From: an uncultured Cellvibrionales bacterium
Lineage (GTDB): Bacteria > Pseudomonadota > Gammaproteobacteria > Pseudomonadales > Porticoccaceae
DNA: 60,785 nucleotides
NCBI GenBank assembly: GCA_913062605.1
Contig: CAJXWQ010000010.1
Coordinates: 1 to 60,785, forward strand
Reading direction: 5' to 3'
Shown here: positions 45,071 to 55,732 of the stretch, piece by piece
Layout of the letters: the number at the start of each line of letters is the position of its first letter
How positions within the stretch are numbered: the stretch's first letter is position 1
The notes under the pieces: generated by a model
What the model saw: only the letters and a program-made list of their open reading frames with translations
What the model was told of the DNA's origin: nothing
The model's database searches: none
Translations under genes and position numbers: made by a program

Positions 45071-46229
45071 TTCTGAGTTTCTCATTCACCGCAAGAGGGT
45101 TGGGGAAGTTGAATGTCACAATATAGCTGGAGACCAGGAAGGTAAGAATTGCTGCAGCCTGGATCAGGTGGGATGCTAGCTCCCCAATCAGTGAGGCATT
45201 GAAGGCTACATAGGCAATTAACAGGGAAAACTCACTGATCTGTCCCAACCGGAAACCGATATCCCAAGCCAGTACTTTTCTCTCACTCTGGCGCCCCAAT
45301 AAAAACCGAAAGGTGGCGGGTTTCATTGCCAGCATCGCACCCCCAAGGATAATGGCTGCCAAGGCAATCTCAGGTAGTAGCCCCAGGTTAAATCCGGCTC
45401 CGAGCGAGAAGAAGAACATAATCAGGAAAAAGTCGCGCAATGGCTTAAGAGTCAATGCAATATGCTGGGCAATGGGGCTGGAGGCAATGGTGATTCCGGC
45501 CAGGAATGCGCCAATCTCACGAGAGAGCCCAAGCACTTCAGCTAATTCAGCGAGGCCCATGCACCAGCCAATCGCTAATAGGAAGATGTATTCTCCTATT
45601 CGGTCATATTTGGCAATCAGTTTCAGAAGAACCCAACGTACAAAGGCCCAGGCAAAAAGAACCAGCAGCGGTAGGGCCATCAGTGTGATCCCCACCTGCA
45701 TAAAATCGATTTGACCACTCTCTCCACTGAGTAGTACCAATAATACAAAAATAGCGAGAAAGTCCTGCATCAATAGAAGACCAATCATCATCTCGCCGAT
45801 ATGCCGGTGGTGAAGAATCGTGGTGGGTAATAACTTGATGCCGATAATGGTACTGGAAAACATCATGGCCGCACCAATGATGAGGCTTTCAGTGATGGTA
45901 TAACCAAATAAATAGGCAATCAAAAAGCCGACACCAGCAAAAGATAAGGAGCTTATCAGCGTCACAACGGTGACTTTTCTTAGGGCAGTCATTAATGACT
46001 GTGGTTGTAGGTCTAACCCCAGTAGAAAGAGTAGGAAAATAATACCAATTTCAGAGATTTTAGAGAGCAGGTGTACGTCTTGCATCCACCCTAAACAGTA
46101 CGGGCCGATCAAGGCGCCCACTACGATATAGGCGACAAGTAATGGCTGTCGAGCATAGATCGCCAGTGAAGCGATCACTGCGGACCCGGTAAAAATTAAA
46201 AAGAACGATTCGACAACGGCTTCGTTCAT
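45063..46229 (-). CDS. CPA2-family monovalent cation:proton antiporter
   Basis: A 388-aa membrane protein with 12-13 helices, typical of the Na+/H+ exchanger domain of CPA2 (KefB/KefC-like). Seen: LLVAYIVVGALIGPYCLG, FLLFLLGLDLQPQSL and LGLSREIGAFLAGITIASSP, the last including the acidic/aliphatic core segment. It lacks the C-terminal RCK/TrkA-N domain that KefB/C carry, so regulation by NAD or glutathione at that domain is absent. The ion, K+ or Na+, cannot be told. Confidence 0.88.
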   Translation of the reverse strand: MNEAVVESFFLIFTGSAVIASLAIYARQPLLVAYIVVGALIGPYCLGWMQDVHLLSKISEIGIIFLLFLLGLDLQPQSLMTALRKVTVVTLISSLSFAGVGFLIAYLFGYTITESLIIGAAMMFSSTIIGIKLLPTTILHHRHIGEMMIGLLLMQDFLAIFVLLVLLSGESGQIDFMQVGITLMALPLLVLFAWAFVRWVLLKLIAKYDRIGEYIFLLAIGWCMGLAELAEVLGLSREIGAFLAGITIASSPIAQHIALTLKPLRDFFLIMFFFSLGAGFNLGLLPEIALAAIILGGAMLAMKPATFRFLLGRQSERKVLAWDIGFRLGQISEFSLLIAYVAFNASLIGELASHLIQAAAILTFLVSSYIVTFNFPNPLAVNEKLRRN

Positions 46230-46389
46230 AGTGATACCCCTTATGCGTTATTGTGGGGGAAGGGGTTAAAAGCGGCAAGGTTACCCATGCCGGAATCTGT
46301 AAAAAAGATGTTTAGTTAATGATTGTTCTGATGTAATCATAGCTTATAGCACTTGACCATTACCTATCTTGAGGCAGTGGCCAAGGGTG

Positions 46390-46872
46390 TTAGCTTCGTC
46401 GAAACAGTGGCTCTGGTTTATCAACTGAGGTTTGATAAGTGACGCTGAAATCATTTAAAGAGGCTGCGGCCGCCTCCAGGTCGATACCTTCTTTTAAGTC
46501 GAAAGAGTCAAACCCACAGCGTTTTAAATAAAATAGCTGGTCGCGGGTAGCGCTACCGATGGCACGCAATTGCCCAGTGAACTCATAGCGCTCTTTTAAC
46601 AACCGTCCAATGGAGAAACCGCGGCCATCGGCAAATGTGGGGAAGTTAACGGCAATAAGGGGGAATTGGTTAGCTTCCAGGCCGATAGTGTCTACATCTT
46701 CATCGCTGTCAAGCCAGAGCCCGGCACACATCAGGTTAAGAGTATCCTTATTGTCCAGCCAATACTGCATGGGCAGCAAGACCTTTGCCCTAGGCAATTC
46801 TCCCGAGAAATCTTTCTCGATAATTACCCAGCTATCATCAATAACCTTGCCATCTTTAATGATCTTTGGCAT
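46390..46872 (-). CDS. DUF934 protein, sulfite reductase partner
   Basis: A 160-aa protein of the DUF934 family. These are encoded directly after the hemoprotein subunit of nitrite/sulfite reductase and are believed to help assimilatory sulfite reduction. Motifs: LPMQYWL, ANQFPLIAVNFPTFADGRGFSIGRLL and ELRAIGSATRDQLFYLKRCGFDSF-like text (LRAIGSATRDQLFYLKRCGF). The ATG at 46872 follows AAGGAG and overlaps the end of the reductase gene by 17 bp; the earlier ATG at 46902 has no RBS. Confidence 0.88.
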   Translation of the reverse strand: MPKIIKDGKVIDDSWVIIEKDFSGELPRAKVLLPMQYWLDNKDTLNLMCAGLWLDSDEDVDTIGLEANQFPLIAVNFPTFADGRGFSIGRLLKERYEFTGQLRAIGSATRDQLFYLKRCGFDSFDLKEGIDLEAAAASLNDFSVTYQTSVDKPEPLFRRS

Positions 46873-48520
46873 AGACGCTCTCCTTGAAAGGGTTGAGTCC
46901 AATACGGCGATAGGTATCTAAAAATAGCTCATCACCTTGACGGTTTTCTATATAGACATTGAGAATCTTCTCAATAACCTCTGGCATTTCTTCTCGCCCA
47001 AAGGATGGACCCAATACCTTCCCGAGGGTCGTATCACTATCAGAGCTGCCACCCAGCTGAACTTGGTAAAATTCTTCACCTTTCTTGTCAACACCAAGTA
47101 CGCCGATGTTACCCACATGATGATGTCCACAGGCATTCATGCAGCCTGAGATATTCAGGGATAGGTCGCCGAGGTCGTAGACATAGTCCATGTCATCAAA
47201 TTTACGCTGCAGGGCTTCGGCCACTGGAATTGATTTGGCATTGGCTAAGGAGCAGAAGTCACCACCGGGGCAACAGATCATATCGGTGAGCGTGCCAATA
47301 TTGGGTGTGGCAAAACCACCGGCCTTGGCTTTCTGCCATAGTTCAAACAGGTCAGATTTTTTTACGTCGGCCAACACTAGGTTCTGGTTATGTGTGGTGC
47401 GAATTTCACCTAATGAATATTGATCAGCAAGGTCTGCTACGGCGTCTAATTGCTGGTCTGTTATATCCCCTGGTGCGACACCGGTGGGTTTTAGTGACAG
47501 GGTAACGGCTGCGTAGCCTGGGACCCTGTGAGCAGTAATGTTTCTTTGCAACCATTTGCTAAAGGCCAGGTGTTCACCTGAAAGTTTTGTTAGTTCTTTT
47601 TCAGCATCGTTATCATCTACAGGCTGGTAGTCGGGTGCAGTGAAGAAACTCTTAACGCGATTGATTTCTTCATCCGTTAAACTAGCGGGAGTTTCTTTGA
47701 TGTTATCCCATTCAGCTTCTACTTCATGAGCAAACACGTCAGGTTTCCAGGCGCGTACCAGAATTTTGATCCGGGCCTTGTATTTATTAGCCCGGTTGCC
47801 GTGACGGTTGTAGACCCGAAGAATAGCATCCAGATAAGTGAGTAAGTGCTCCTTGGGAAGGAACTCACGGATGACACTACCAATAACCGGGGTGCGACCC
47901 AATCCGCCACCGACCAATACCTTAAAGCCCATTTCGCCATCATCATTTTTTACAATTTGAAGGCCGATATCGTGGACCTGAATGGCTGCGCGATCGCCTT
48001 TAGTGCCACAGACAGCAATCTTGAATTTACGGGGAAGGAAGGCAAATTCCGGATGGAAAGTAGACCATTGGCGGATAATTTCACACCAGGGGCGAGGATC
48101 TTCAAGTTCATCCTGAGCAACACCAGCAAACTGGTCTGATGTGGTGTTACGAATACAGTTACCACTGGTTTGCACTGCGTGCATCTGTACCTCAGCCAGC
48201 TCAGCCAGAATGTCCGGCACTTCTTCCAGCTGTGGCCAGTTGAACTGGATGTTCTGGCGAGTGGTGATGTGGCAGTAACCCTTGTCATAAGTCCGCGCAA
48301 TATGAGCCAGTTTGCGAAACTGTTTTGAATTGAGTAGGCCATAGGGCACTGCAATGCGCAGCATGGGTGCCAGACGTTGGATATAGAGACCATTCTGGAG
48401 ACGCAGGGGAAGGAACTCGTCTTCGGCTATCTCTCCAGCCAAGTAGCGGTCTGTTTGGCCGCGAAACTGTGCAACGCGTTCCTCGATAATCTTCTGATCG
48501 TGCTCGTTGTATACGTACAT
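46856..48520 (-). CDS. cysI: Nitrite/sulfite reductase hemoprotein subunit
   Basis: A 554-aa siroheme and [4Fe-4S] enzyme of sulfite reduction. Cluster ligands: CPGGDFC (C-x5-C) and CMNAC (C-x3-C, in NISGCMNACGHHHVGNIGV). The start MYVYNEHDQKIIEERVAQFRGQTDRYLAGE is typical of the single-gene proteobacterial form that works with a DUF934 partner. Siroheme-binding Arg/Lys patches (TTRQNIQFNW, GNCIRNTT) are present. It heads the operon with the DUF934 gene. Sulfite is the likely substrate. Confidence 0.9.
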   Translation of the reverse strand: MYVYNEHDQKIIEERVAQFRGQTDRYLAGEIAEDEFLPLRLQNGLYIQRLAPMLRIAVPYGLLNSKQFRKLAHIARTYDKGYCHITTRQNIQFNWPQLEEVPDILAELAEVQMHAVQTSGNCIRNTTSDQFAGVAQDELEDPRPWCEIIRQWSTFHPEFAFLPRKFKIAVCGTKGDRAAIQVHDIGLQIVKNDDGEMGFKVLVGGGLGRTPVIGSVIREFLPKEHLLTYLDAILRVYNRHGNRANKYKARIKILVRAWKPDVFAHEVEAEWDNIKETPASLTDEEINRVKSFFTAPDYQPVDDNDAEKELTKLSGEHLAFSKWLQRNITAHRVPGYAAVTLSLKPTGVAPGDITDQQLDAVADLADQYSLGEIRTTHNQNLVLADVKKSDLFELWQKAKAGGFATPNIGTLTDMICCPGGDFCSLANAKSIPVAEALQRKFDDMDYVYDLGDLSLNISGCMNACGHHHVGNIGVLGVDKKGEEFYQVQLGGSSDSDTTLGKVLGPSFGREEMPEVIEKILNVYIENRQGDELFLDTYRRIGLNPFKESVYAKDH

Positions 48521-48766
48521 AAATTGTAGGGTTTCTAGTGCGTTGAGTGACAGAAAGGCGCGAATTCTACAGGTAATAAAGCCCCTTGTCAGTGGGACAC
48601 AGATAATACCGTGACTCCCCCAGGTTTTTTAAACTTTTTCTCTATATGATCATTAGGTTAGGGAATAACAGTGGGAGCTTATTGCGGTCATCTGGGGGGA
48701 CAATACTAAATGATACTGCTACAATTCCGGCCGCCGATTTTCAGCAGCTAATGAGGTTTATAAAAC

Positions 48767-48895
48767 ATGTCCAATGATGTAGTCACTCAGCAATCAGAAC
48801 AAGGAAATGGTGACAGCTGTGCAGATGCGTTTGTAGCGCTTGCTGCTATTTGTCTCTTCGTGACCACTGTACTGTTCTGGGTTAGTAACCAGTAA
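48767..48895 (+). CDS. 42-aa small membrane protein
   Basis: An ATG frame of 42 codons. The first 18 residues are polar (MSNDVVTQQSEQGNGDSC), the next about 20 form one hydrophobic helix (ADAFVALAAICLFVTTVLFW), and it ends VSNQ. GAGG lies about 10 bases before the ATG. A Rho-independent terminator begins 15 bp after the stop, which makes a short transcription unit likely. I do not know a family. It is the only feature between cysI and the DUF2970 gene. Confidence 0.6.
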   Translation: MSNDVVTQQSEQGNGDSCADAFVALAAICLFVTTVLFWVSNQ

Positions 48896-48910
48896 GTTCA
48901 GGTTTTCTAT

Positions 48911-48955
48911 AAAAAAGGCGGTTACCTCTTACTCAGGATGACCGCCTTTTTTATT
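48911..48955 (+). terminator. Rho-independent terminator after the small membrane ORF
   Basis: AAAAAAGGCGGT (48911-48922) pairs with ACCGCCTTTTTT (48941-48952) around an 18-nt loop. The symmetric A- and T-runs make it work in both directions, here for the 42-aa ORF and for the DUF2970 gene that converges from the right. Confidence 0.8.
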
Positions 48956-48987
48956 TGAGCTTTGTCAATATCAATGTTGGTTGATCG

Positions 48988-49206
48988 TTACATTCCTGTA
49001 TTGTGAAGAACAAGTTTGACAACAGAGATCACCGTGAAGATAAAAATAATGGTGAATATCAGGCCTGAGACGATATACACGTAAATATTGCCATACTTGA
49101 AATCGCGTTCACGATTTTTATTACTCTGGACACCAAAAAAGGCAGCTAAGGTACTGAATACAATCTGCCAGAAGTTGGGTTTTTTTTCGTCCTCAGGTTC
49201 ATTCAC
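48988..49206 (-). CDS. DUF2970 small membrane protein
   Basis: A 72-aa protein. A polar N-terminus with KKPNFWQIVFSTLAAFFGVQSNKNRERDF, the DUF2970 signature, then one C-terminal transmembrane helix (IVSGLIFTIIFIFTVISVVKLVL). Function unknown. It lies 17 bp after metH on the same strand, so it is likely its last co-transcribed gene. Confidence 0.83.
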   Translation of the reverse strand: MNEPEDEKKPNFWQIVFSTLAAFFGVQSNKNRERDFKYGNIYVYIVSGLIFTIIFIFTVISVVKLVLHNTGM

Positions 49207-49223
49207 AGTTTAGTCATCAAATA

Positions 49224-52200
49224 CTAGTCTTCCAGAATTGGCCTCAGCCAACGCTCCAGCTGTTCGGTAGGTACGCCCTTTCGCTGGGCCAGACTTTCCA
49301 GTTGGTCGCGCTGTATTTTTCCCGTATTAAAATATTTTGCCTGTGGGTGAGAAAAATACCAGCCACTGACGGATGCTGCGGGCATCATGGCAAAACTATC
49401 AGTGAGCGATATCTGAGCATTGTTGGTAGCATCCAGCAGTGAAAATAAGGCCTGTTTTTCACTGTGATCAGGACAAGATGGGTAGCCGGGTGCGGGTCGA
49501 ATACCTCTGTATTGTTCTTTGATCAGGGATTCGTTATCCAAGTTTTCATCGTTGGCATAGGCCCAAAATTCTTTCCGAACCCTCTGGTGTAAGTGCTCAG
49601 CGAAGGCTTCAGCCAAGCGATCGGCCAGAGCTTTCACCATAATGCTATTGTAATCGTCACCATTGGCTTCATAGCCTTTAGCCAATTCATCAACACCTAT
49701 ACCAGTTGTCACGGCAAAGGCGCCCACATAGTCAGTGATGCCTGTGTCCTTCGGTGCAATAAAGTCGGCCAGGGAGACCAACTCATCGGTTGCTCCATGC
49801 TTGCGAGTTTGCTGGCGAATCTGATGCAGGGTAGACAGCACTTGGTTTCGGGATTCATCCGCATAGACTTCAATATCGTCAGTATTGACGGTGTTGGCAG
49901 GCCATAATCCGAATACAGCTCGTGCTTTGATCAGCTTTTTATCAATCAGGGTTTTAAGCATTAGCTGAGCATCATCAAATAAGTTACGGGCAGCTTCGCC
50001 AACTTTTTCATCGTTGAGAATCTTGGGGTATTTACCGGCTAACTCCCAAGTGATGAAAAATGGTGTCCAGTCTATGGTGTCAACCAATACGTCTAGGGGA
50101 TAGTCATCCAGAGTATGTACTCCGGTGGTCGCTGGAATGGGTGGCACATAATTCTGCCAATCAATTTTTATACCTGAATCCTTGGCTTTAGCGTAGGGCA
50201 GGGTAGTACCACGGGGCTTGCGATTGGCGGTACGTTTTCGCACCTGTTCATATTCAGTTTGAATCTCGGCCACATAGGCGTCGCGTTGTTCATTACTGAG
50301 TAGTTTGCTGGCCACACCCACGGCACGAGAGGCATCGGCTACATAGATGGCCTGGTTACGCTGGTAGTTTGGTTCTATCTTAACGGCCGTGTGGGCCTTG
50401 GATGTGGTAGCACCACCTATCAGCAGTGGGAAATCTAGCTTTTGGCGTTCCAGCTCACTGGCAATATGGACCATTTCATCCAAGGATGGGGTAATGAGTC
50501 CAGACAACCCAATAATATCCACATTCTCTTTAACCGCTGTTTCAATGATTTTCTCTGCCGGTACCATGACCCCTAGGTCGACCACCTCATAGTTATTACA
50601 GCCCAAAACGACACCCACAATATTTTTGCCTATATCATGTACATCGCCCTTAACTGTGGCCATCAGGATTTTGCCATTCGCTTTGGCTCCATCTTCTTTT
50701 TCATCTTCAATGAAGGGCTGGAGGTGGGTGACGGCTTGTTTCATCACACGGGCAGACTTAACAACTTGGGGAAGGAACATTTTGCCGGAACTAAATAGGT
50801 CACCCACCACATTCATGCCGTCCATCAGTGGGCCTTCAATCACATGAAGAGGGCGCTCGACTTGTAGCCGAGCTGCTTCGGTATCTTCCACAATATAGGT
50901 AGTAATGCCCTTTACCAAGGAATGCTCAAGGCGTTTTTCTACTGGCCAGCTACGCCATTCCAGATCTGCTTTCTTCTCCTCAGTAGAGCCATCACCACGA
51001 TATTTTTCTGCAACTTCAACCAGGTTTTCAGTGCCATCCGGGTGACGATTGAGGATGACATCCTCAACTTTTTCCCGGAGTTCATCGGGCAAGTCACTGT
51101 AGACAGCGAGCTGCCCGGCATTGACGATACCCATACCTAAACCAGCTCGGATGGCATGGAGTAGAAAGACTGAGTGAATGGCTTCACGAACGGGGTTGTT
51201 CCCTCGAAAAGAGAATGAAACATTACTGATACCACCAGAAATAAGAGCCCCTGGCAGGTTCTGTTTTATCCAGCGCGCACTCTCGATAAAATCTACTGCG
51301 TAGTTGTTATGCTCATCAATGCCCGTGGCGACGGCAAAGACATTAGGGTCGAATATGATGTCTTCAGGGCGAAATCCTACCTGATGGACCAAAATGTCGT
51401 AGCTGCGCTGGCAGATTTCTTTTCGGCGTTCCAGGTTGTCTGCTTGCCCCTTAGTATCAAAAGCCATCACCACCACCGCTGCACCGTATTTTAGGCACAG
51501 CTTGGCTTGCTGAATAAAAGGCTCTTCACCTTCCTTAAGGCTGATAGAGTTGACGATACACTTGCCCTGAGCCCACTTTAGGCCGGCTTCGATCACGTGC
51601 CATTTTGAGGAATCTATCATCAATGGAATACGTGAAATATCGGGCTCTGAGGCAATCAGCTTAAGGAATGTAGTCATGGCATGAACGGCATCAAGCATGC
51701 CCTCATCCATGTTTATATCGATAACCTGAGCACCGTCTTCCACTTGCTGTCGAGCCACATCAAGAGCCGTATCGTAATCCTCTTCCAGAACCAGTCGTTT
51801 GAATCGAGCAGAGCCAGTGACATTACAGCGTTCGCCTACGTTCACAAAGAGTGACTCTGCCGTAATATTAAAGGGTTCGAGTCCTGAAAGGCGGCAGGCG
51901 GGTTCTATCTGAGGAATTTGGCGTGTAGCGTGCTTTTCGACCGCTTCTGCGATCATTTGGATGTGCTTTGGTGTTGTACCACAGCAACCCCCAATAATAT
52001 TAACCAAACCGCTTTGGGCGAATTCATCGACAATGGCAGCCATTTCGTCGGCAGTTTCGTCATACTCACCGAATTCGTTGGGTAATCCGGCATTGGGGTG
52101 AGCGCTGACCAGTGTGTCGGAAAGCCGTGATAATTCTTCAATGTGGGGGCGTAGTTCTTTAGCTCCCAATGCACAGTTAAGTCCGATAGAGAAAGGTCTG

Positions 52201-52928
52201 GCGTGAGCCAGAGAATTCCAGAATGCTTCGGGTGTTTGTCCCGACAATGTGCGGCCGCTGGCATCGGTGATGGTGCCTGAAATCATAATAGGCAGTGTTA
52301 GCCCTAACGTCTCAAATGCGTCTTGCACCGCGAAAATAGCAGCCTTGGCATTGAGCGTGTCGAAGATAGTTTCGATTAGAATGATGTCAGAGCCACCTGC
52401 AATCAGTCCTTTTGTTGCTTCAATATAGGTCTCTACCAATGCATCAAAACTGGTGTTTCTTGCTCCCGGGTCATTCACATCGGGTGATATGGACAGGGTG
52501 CGGCTGGTTGGCCCAAGTACTCCTGCAACCCATCTTGGTCGTTCTGTTGTAGCTATGGCGTCACAGGCTTCACGTGCAAGTTTGGCGCCGGCTTCATTCA
52601 ACTCGTAGACCAGTGACTCCATACCGTAATCGGCAAGAGAGATTGATGTGGAGTTAAAGGTATTGGTTTCAAGAATATCTGCTCCGGCTTCAAGGTAGAC
52701 ACGATGTATGTCTCGAATCGTATTTGCCTGGGTCAGAGACAACAGATCATTATTACCCACAACATCCTGAGACCAGTCTTTAAAGCGCTCACCACGATAA
52801 TCAGCCTCAGTAAACCTATGGGACTGAATCATAGTTCCCATAGCGCCATCCAGTATTAGGATGCGATCACGGGCTGCCTGGTGGAGAGCGTTTATACGAG
52901 TTTGCTGGTTGTTCAAAGTGTCTTCCAT
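49224..52928 (-). CDS. metH: Cobalamin-dependent methionine synthase
   Basis: A 1234-aa enzyme that moves a methyl group from methyltetrahydrofolate to homocysteine. Four modules in order: homocysteine domain (about 15-340, zinc Cys in [10 protein letters not shown] and [11 protein letters not shown]), pterin domain (about 360-620, [14 protein letters not shown]), cobalamin domain (about 660-900, [20 protein letters not shown] with the lower-ligand His) and AdoMet reactivation domain (from about 920, with [15 protein letters not shown]). All key residues are present. It needs B12 from synthesis or uptake. I see no cobalamin riboswitch in the leader. Confidence 0.96.
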   Translation of the reverse strand: MEDTLNNQQTRINALHQAARDRILILDGAMGTMIQSHRFTEADYRGERFKDWSQDVVGNNDLLSLTQANTIRDIHRVYLEAGADILETNTFNSTSISLADYGMESLVYELNEAGAKLAREACDAIATTERPRWVAGVLGPTSRTLSISPDVNDPGARNTSFDALVETYIEATKGLIAGGSDIILIETIFDTLNAKAAIFAVQDAFETLGLTLPIMISGTITDASGRTLSGQTPEAFWNSLAHARPFSIGLNCALGAKELRPHIEELSRLSDTLVSAHPNAGLPNEFGEYDETADEMAAIVDEFAQSGLVNIIGGCCGTTPKHIQMIAEAVEKHATRQIPQIEPACRLSGLEPFNITAESLFVNVGERCNVTGSARFKRLVLEEDYDTALDVARQQVEDGAQVIDINMDEGMLDAVHAMTTFLKLIASEPDISRIPLMIDSSKWHVIEAGLKWAQGKCIVNSISLKEGEEPFIQQAKLCLKYGAAVVVMAFDTKGQADNLERRKEICQRSYDILVHQVGFRPEDIIFDPNVFAVATGIDEHNNYAVDFIESARWIKQNLPGALISGGISNVSFSFRGNNPVREAIHSVFLLHAIRAGLGMGIVNAGQLAVYSDLPDELREKVEDVILNRHPDGTENLVEVAEKYRGDGSTEEKKADLEWRSWPVEKRLEHSLVKGITTYIVEDTEAARLQVERPLHVIEGPLMDGMNVVGDLFSSGKMFLPQVVKSARVMKQAVTHLQPFIEDEKEDGAKANGKILMATVKGDVHDIGKNIVGVVLGCNNYEVVDLGVMVPAEKIIETAVKENVDIIGLSGLITPSLDEMVHIASELERQKLDFPLLIGGATTSKAHTAVKIEPNYQRNQAIYVADASRAVGVASKLLSNEQRDAYVAEIQTEYEQVRKRTANRKPRGTTLPYAKAKDSGIKIDWQNYVPPIPATTGVHTLDDYPLDVLVDTIDWTPFFITWELAGKYPKILNDEKVGEAARNLFDDAQLMLKTLIDKKLIKARAVFGLWPANTVNTDDIEVYADESRNQVLSTLHQIRQQTRKHGATDELVSLADFIAPKDTGITDYVGAFAVTTGIGVDELAKGYEANGDDYNSIMVKALADRLAEAFAEHLHQRVRKEFWAYANDENLDNESLIKEQYRGIRPAPGYPSCPDHSEKQALFSLLDATNNAQISLTDSFAMMPAASVSGWYFSHPQAKYFNTGKIQRDQLESLAQRKGVPTEQLERWLRPILED

Positions 52929-53163
52929 ATTCGAGTGGTTAGAACCATTTTAATGCTGTTGTGGAAAGGGGGGCGCATTCTAACAGATATTCAGGCCGGC
53001 TCTCAGCCAGTCTCTTGGCTTAATTATGGGTATTGTCATCTGTTCTGACCAATAGATAACCATTAATAGCGGTTATAAATCATCATTGTTTCATTGTCGT
53101 CACATGACAAGAATGTTAGAATACATGACTAAATTACTCAGGTATAGATTCCAGGTATTTTTA

Positions 53164-53745
53164 ATGCTCAACATCACTATCACCGACTCCGCTCAAAAGT
53201 ATTTAGCCGACTTGCTCAGTAAACAGGACTGTGAAGGTATCGGTATCAGAATGTTTGTTGCCGACCCAGGTACATCCAAGGCGGAAACCTGTATTGCCTA
53301 TTGTCGTCCTGGCGAAGAAGAGGAAGATGAAACGGTGATGGAACTTGATGGGTTTAAGGCTCATTTTGGCCAGAGAAGTTTACCTTTCCTTGAAGATGCG
53401 AAAGTCGATTATTCAGATGATAAATTTGGTGGCCAGTTAACTATCCGTGCACCTAATTCACGGATGCCCCAAGTCAATGACGATAGTCCCGTCGAAGATA
53501 AGATTAATTATGTGCTGCACAATGACGTCAACCCTGGTTTGGCAGCCCACGGAGGGGTGATCAGCCTAGAAGAGGTTGTAGATGATGTGGCTATTTTGCG
53601 CTTTGGTGGCGGTTGCCAAGGGTGCGGTATGGTCGATGTCACTTTGAAGGAAGGGGTTGAGAAAACTATCTTGGAGAAGATCCCTGAACTGAAGGGGATT
53701 CGGGACGTTACAGATCACTCAGATAAAAGCCATTCCTATATGTAA
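53164..53745 (+). CDS. nfuA: Fe-S biogenesis protein NfuA
   Basis: A 193-aa scaffold/carrier for [4Fe-4S] clusters. N-terminal degenerate A-type domain (1-95) and C-terminal Nfu domain with the C-x2-C pair Cys151 and Cys154 ([17 protein letters not shown]). The ATG at 53164 is chosen because the family starts [11 protein letters not shown]; the longer frame from 53086 adds 26 non-homologous residues. Length matches E. coli NfuA (191). It is divergent from metH. Confidence 0.94.
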   Translation: MLNITITDSAQKYLADLLSKQDCEGIGIRMFVADPGTSKAETCIAYCRPGEEEEDETVMELDGFKAHFGQRSLPFLEDAKVDYSDDKFGGQLTIRAPNSRMPQVNDDSPVEDKINYVLHNDVNPGLAAHGGVISLEEVVDDVAILRFGGGCQGCGMVDVTLKEGVEKTILEKIPELKGIRDVTDHSDKSHSYM

Positions 53746-53788
53746 GCTATGTATGATGGGAGCACATTTTCACTTATACTTTAGAGCG

Positions 53789-53809
53789 TTGTTAGTTAAG
53801 GTATAACAA
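53789..53809 (+). promoter_or_regulatory. Inverted repeat upstream of TetR gene (possible operator)
   Basis: TTGTTA (53789-53794) and TAACAA (53804-53809) form a 6-bp inverted repeat with a 9-bp spacer, about 40 bp before the regulator start. Size and place suit an autoregulatory TetR operator, but no partner site confirms it. Confidence 0.4.
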
Positions 53810-53845
53810 ATCCCACTGGCCAAAGAAGGCTAGCAAGGAGTGAAA

Positions 53846-54436
53846 ATGGCAAGGTTGCCGGAGTTCGATAGAACTGAAGTTTTGGACAAAGCGCTAGATC
53901 TATTCTGGTCTGACGGTTATGAGTCCAGCTCCATCAGCAAGTTATTAGATGTGATGAATATCAATCGGAGTAGCCTCTATTCAGCGTTTGGGGATAAGCG
54001 TAGCCTTTTTCGAGAAATACTGGGGCATTACTTCCTGACTCTAGAAGATTTGTTTTCTAGAACATTGATTGAGATTAAAGATCCTCTTCAGGCCCTCCAG
54101 GCATTTTACTACGACGCATTGCTCACCGGCGATGAAGAAAAACTCTTCAAGGGTTGCCTGTTCTTTAATACCGTATCTGAACTCAACAGTACCATGCCAG
54201 AACTGGCTGATGAGGCCGCTGTGTACCTGTTCCAGATACGAGAGTTGTTCCTTAAGCGTCTTTTGGAAGCACGTGACAGGGGTATGATTGATAAGGGTGA
54301 AGATCTGGAGGTTCAGGCCGATTACTTACTTGCGATGCTCTCCGGACTGAGAAGTCTATCCAAGATGGGTGTTGATCGAGAGGCATTGAAACAAGTGATC
54401 GATACTGCATTTGTCAGTCTTTTTAAAAAACAATAA
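53846..54436 (+). CDS. TetR/AcrR family transcriptional regulator
   Basis: A 196-aa repressor-type protein. N-terminal helix-turn-helix: EVLDKALDLFWSDGYESSSISKLLDVMNINRSSLYSAFGDKRSLF, with recognition helix around NRSSLYSAFG; C-terminal ligand domain of unknown specificity with one Cys-containing helix (KLFKGCLFFN). This resembles the group that controls detoxification or reductase genes (NemR/AcuR-like). The ATG at 53846 follows AGGAG with 6-base spacing; the GTG at 53840 overlaps that RBS. No target gene is adjacent on its strand. Confidence 0.88.
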   Translation: MARLPEFDRTEVLDKALDLFWSDGYESSSISKLLDVMNINRSSLYSAFGDKRSLFREILGHYFLTLEDLFSRTLIEIKDPLQALQAFYYDALLTGDEEKLFKGCLFFNTVSELNSTMPELADEAAVYLFQIRELFLKRLLEARDRGMIDKGEDLEVQADYLLAMLSGLRSLSKMGVDREALKQVIDTAFVSLFKKQ

Positions 54437-54480
54437 ACACATCATAAAACGGGCACATAGACCCGTTTTATGATGTGTTT
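54435..54480. terminator. Bidirectional terminator between tetR and DAHP synthase
   Basis: A perfect 19-bp inverted repeat: 54435-54453 (AAACACATCATAAAACGGG) and 54462-54480, loop of 8 nt. A-rich on one side and T-rich on the other, it can stop transcripts of both convergent genes. It overlaps the final bases of the regulator's stop codon. Confidence 0.85.
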
Positions 54481-54499
54481 CTTTAGGTTTTGTTTTTGG

Positions 54500-55570
54500 C
54501 TATTTAGTTCTTTCTGGTAGAACAGATTTCAGCTTCTCTCGCATATCGCGTAAGGATTTTTCAGTTGCTTCCCAATCGATACAGGCATCGGTAATAGACA
54601 CGCCGTATTCCATATCTTCCAGGTTTTCTGTGATTTTTTGGTTACCTGCTTTCAGGTTACTCTCAACCATAATGCCGATAATAGACTTATTGCCCTCAAG
54701 AATCTGATTGGTCACATTCTCCATAACCAACGTTTGTAGTTCATGATTTTTATTGGAGTTGGCGTGACTGCAATCCACCATAATATTGGTAGGGATACGG
54801 GCATTGGATAATTCCTGCTCTGCGATGGAAACGCTGACAGAATCATAATTTGGTTTGTTATCTCCGCCGCGAAGAACTACGTGGGCATAAGGGTTTCCTG
54901 CGGTTGTAACTACCGAGACGCTCCCTTCTGAATTGATACCCAGGAAGCGGTGAGGGCTGGCGACAGACTGAAGGGCATTGATAGCGACGGTCAAACTACC
55001 ATCAGTACCGTTTTTGAAGCCTACCGTTGAGGAGAGCCCTGAAGCCATTTCTCGATGAGTTTGAGATTCAGTAGTCCTGGCACCAATGGCAGACCAGGAA
55101 ATCAGGTCTTGCATGTACTGGGGGGATATAGGGTCCAGTGCTTCTGTAGCCGTGGGTAAACCCAGCTCAGACACATCCAGCAGCAACTGGCGGCCCACAT
55201 GTAGCCCATCAGTAATTTTGAAGGAATCGTTGAGATAGGGATCGTTAATAAGGCCTTTCCAGCCTGTGGTAGTGCGTGGTTTTTCAAAATAAACCCGCAT
55301 GACAACATAAAGCGTATCACCTACTTCATCAGCCAGTGCTTTCAAGCGGTTGGCATAATCCTTTGCTGCTGTGATGTCATGAATTGAGCAGGGGCCGATG
55401 ACAACCAGAATACGGTGATCCTTCTTATCGAGAATATTCTGTATCGTGGAGCGTCCTTCCGTAATCGTTTTACGGGCGGTATCCGTGACCGGAATTTCTT
55501 CTTTCAGGGCCTTGGGTGTTACCAGTACATCCTGTGAGCGGATGTTGATGTTTTCAACAGCTTGAGTCAT
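54500..55570 (-). CDS. 3-deoxy-7-phosphoheptulonate synthase, class I
   Basis: A 356-aa DAHP synthase (AroF/G/H type). It joins phosphoenolpyruvate and erythrose 4-phosphate in the first step of aromatic amino acid synthesis. GPCSIHD (59-65) with the metal Cys, KPRTTTGWKGL, SSTVGFKNGTDGS and VDCSHANSNK are all present. The isoform's feedback amino acid (Phe, Tyr or Trp) cannot be read with confidence, so no symbol is given. Single gene with its own terminator. Confidence 0.94.
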   Translation of the reverse strand: MTQAVENINIRSQDVLVTPKALKEEIPVTDTARKTITEGRSTIQNILDKKDHRILVVIGPCSIHDITAAKDYANRLKALADEVGDTLYVVMRVYFEKPRTTTGWKGLINDPYLNDSFKITDGLHVGRQLLLDVSELGLPTATEALDPISPQYMQDLISWSAIGARTTESQTHREMASGLSSTVGFKNGTDGSLTVAINALQSVASPHRFLGINSEGSVSVVTTAGNPYAHVVLRGGDNKPNYDSVSVSIAEQELSNARIPTNIMVDCSHANSNKNHELQTLVMENVTNQILEGNKSIIGIMVESNLKAGNQKITENLEDMEYGVSITDACIDWEATEKSLRDMREKLKSVLPERTK

Positions 55571-55732
55571 TTACTTTCCACGCCAACAAATATGTTCATA
55601 ATGAAGCCGGCCATTCTACATTAAATATTGAGTTTGGGGCACTGGTAGGGCTCTGTGATATGGGCTGTACGGGCGGTTAGCAGCTGATGATAGTCATAAG
55701 TGCAGTAATAACTTTATATACTTCCAGTCCAC

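Noticed and set aside
52929-53163. Cobalamin riboswitch or Met regulator site upstream of metH
   Set aside because: No B12-box-like core or clear MetJ/MetR-type palindrome could be seen in this interval.
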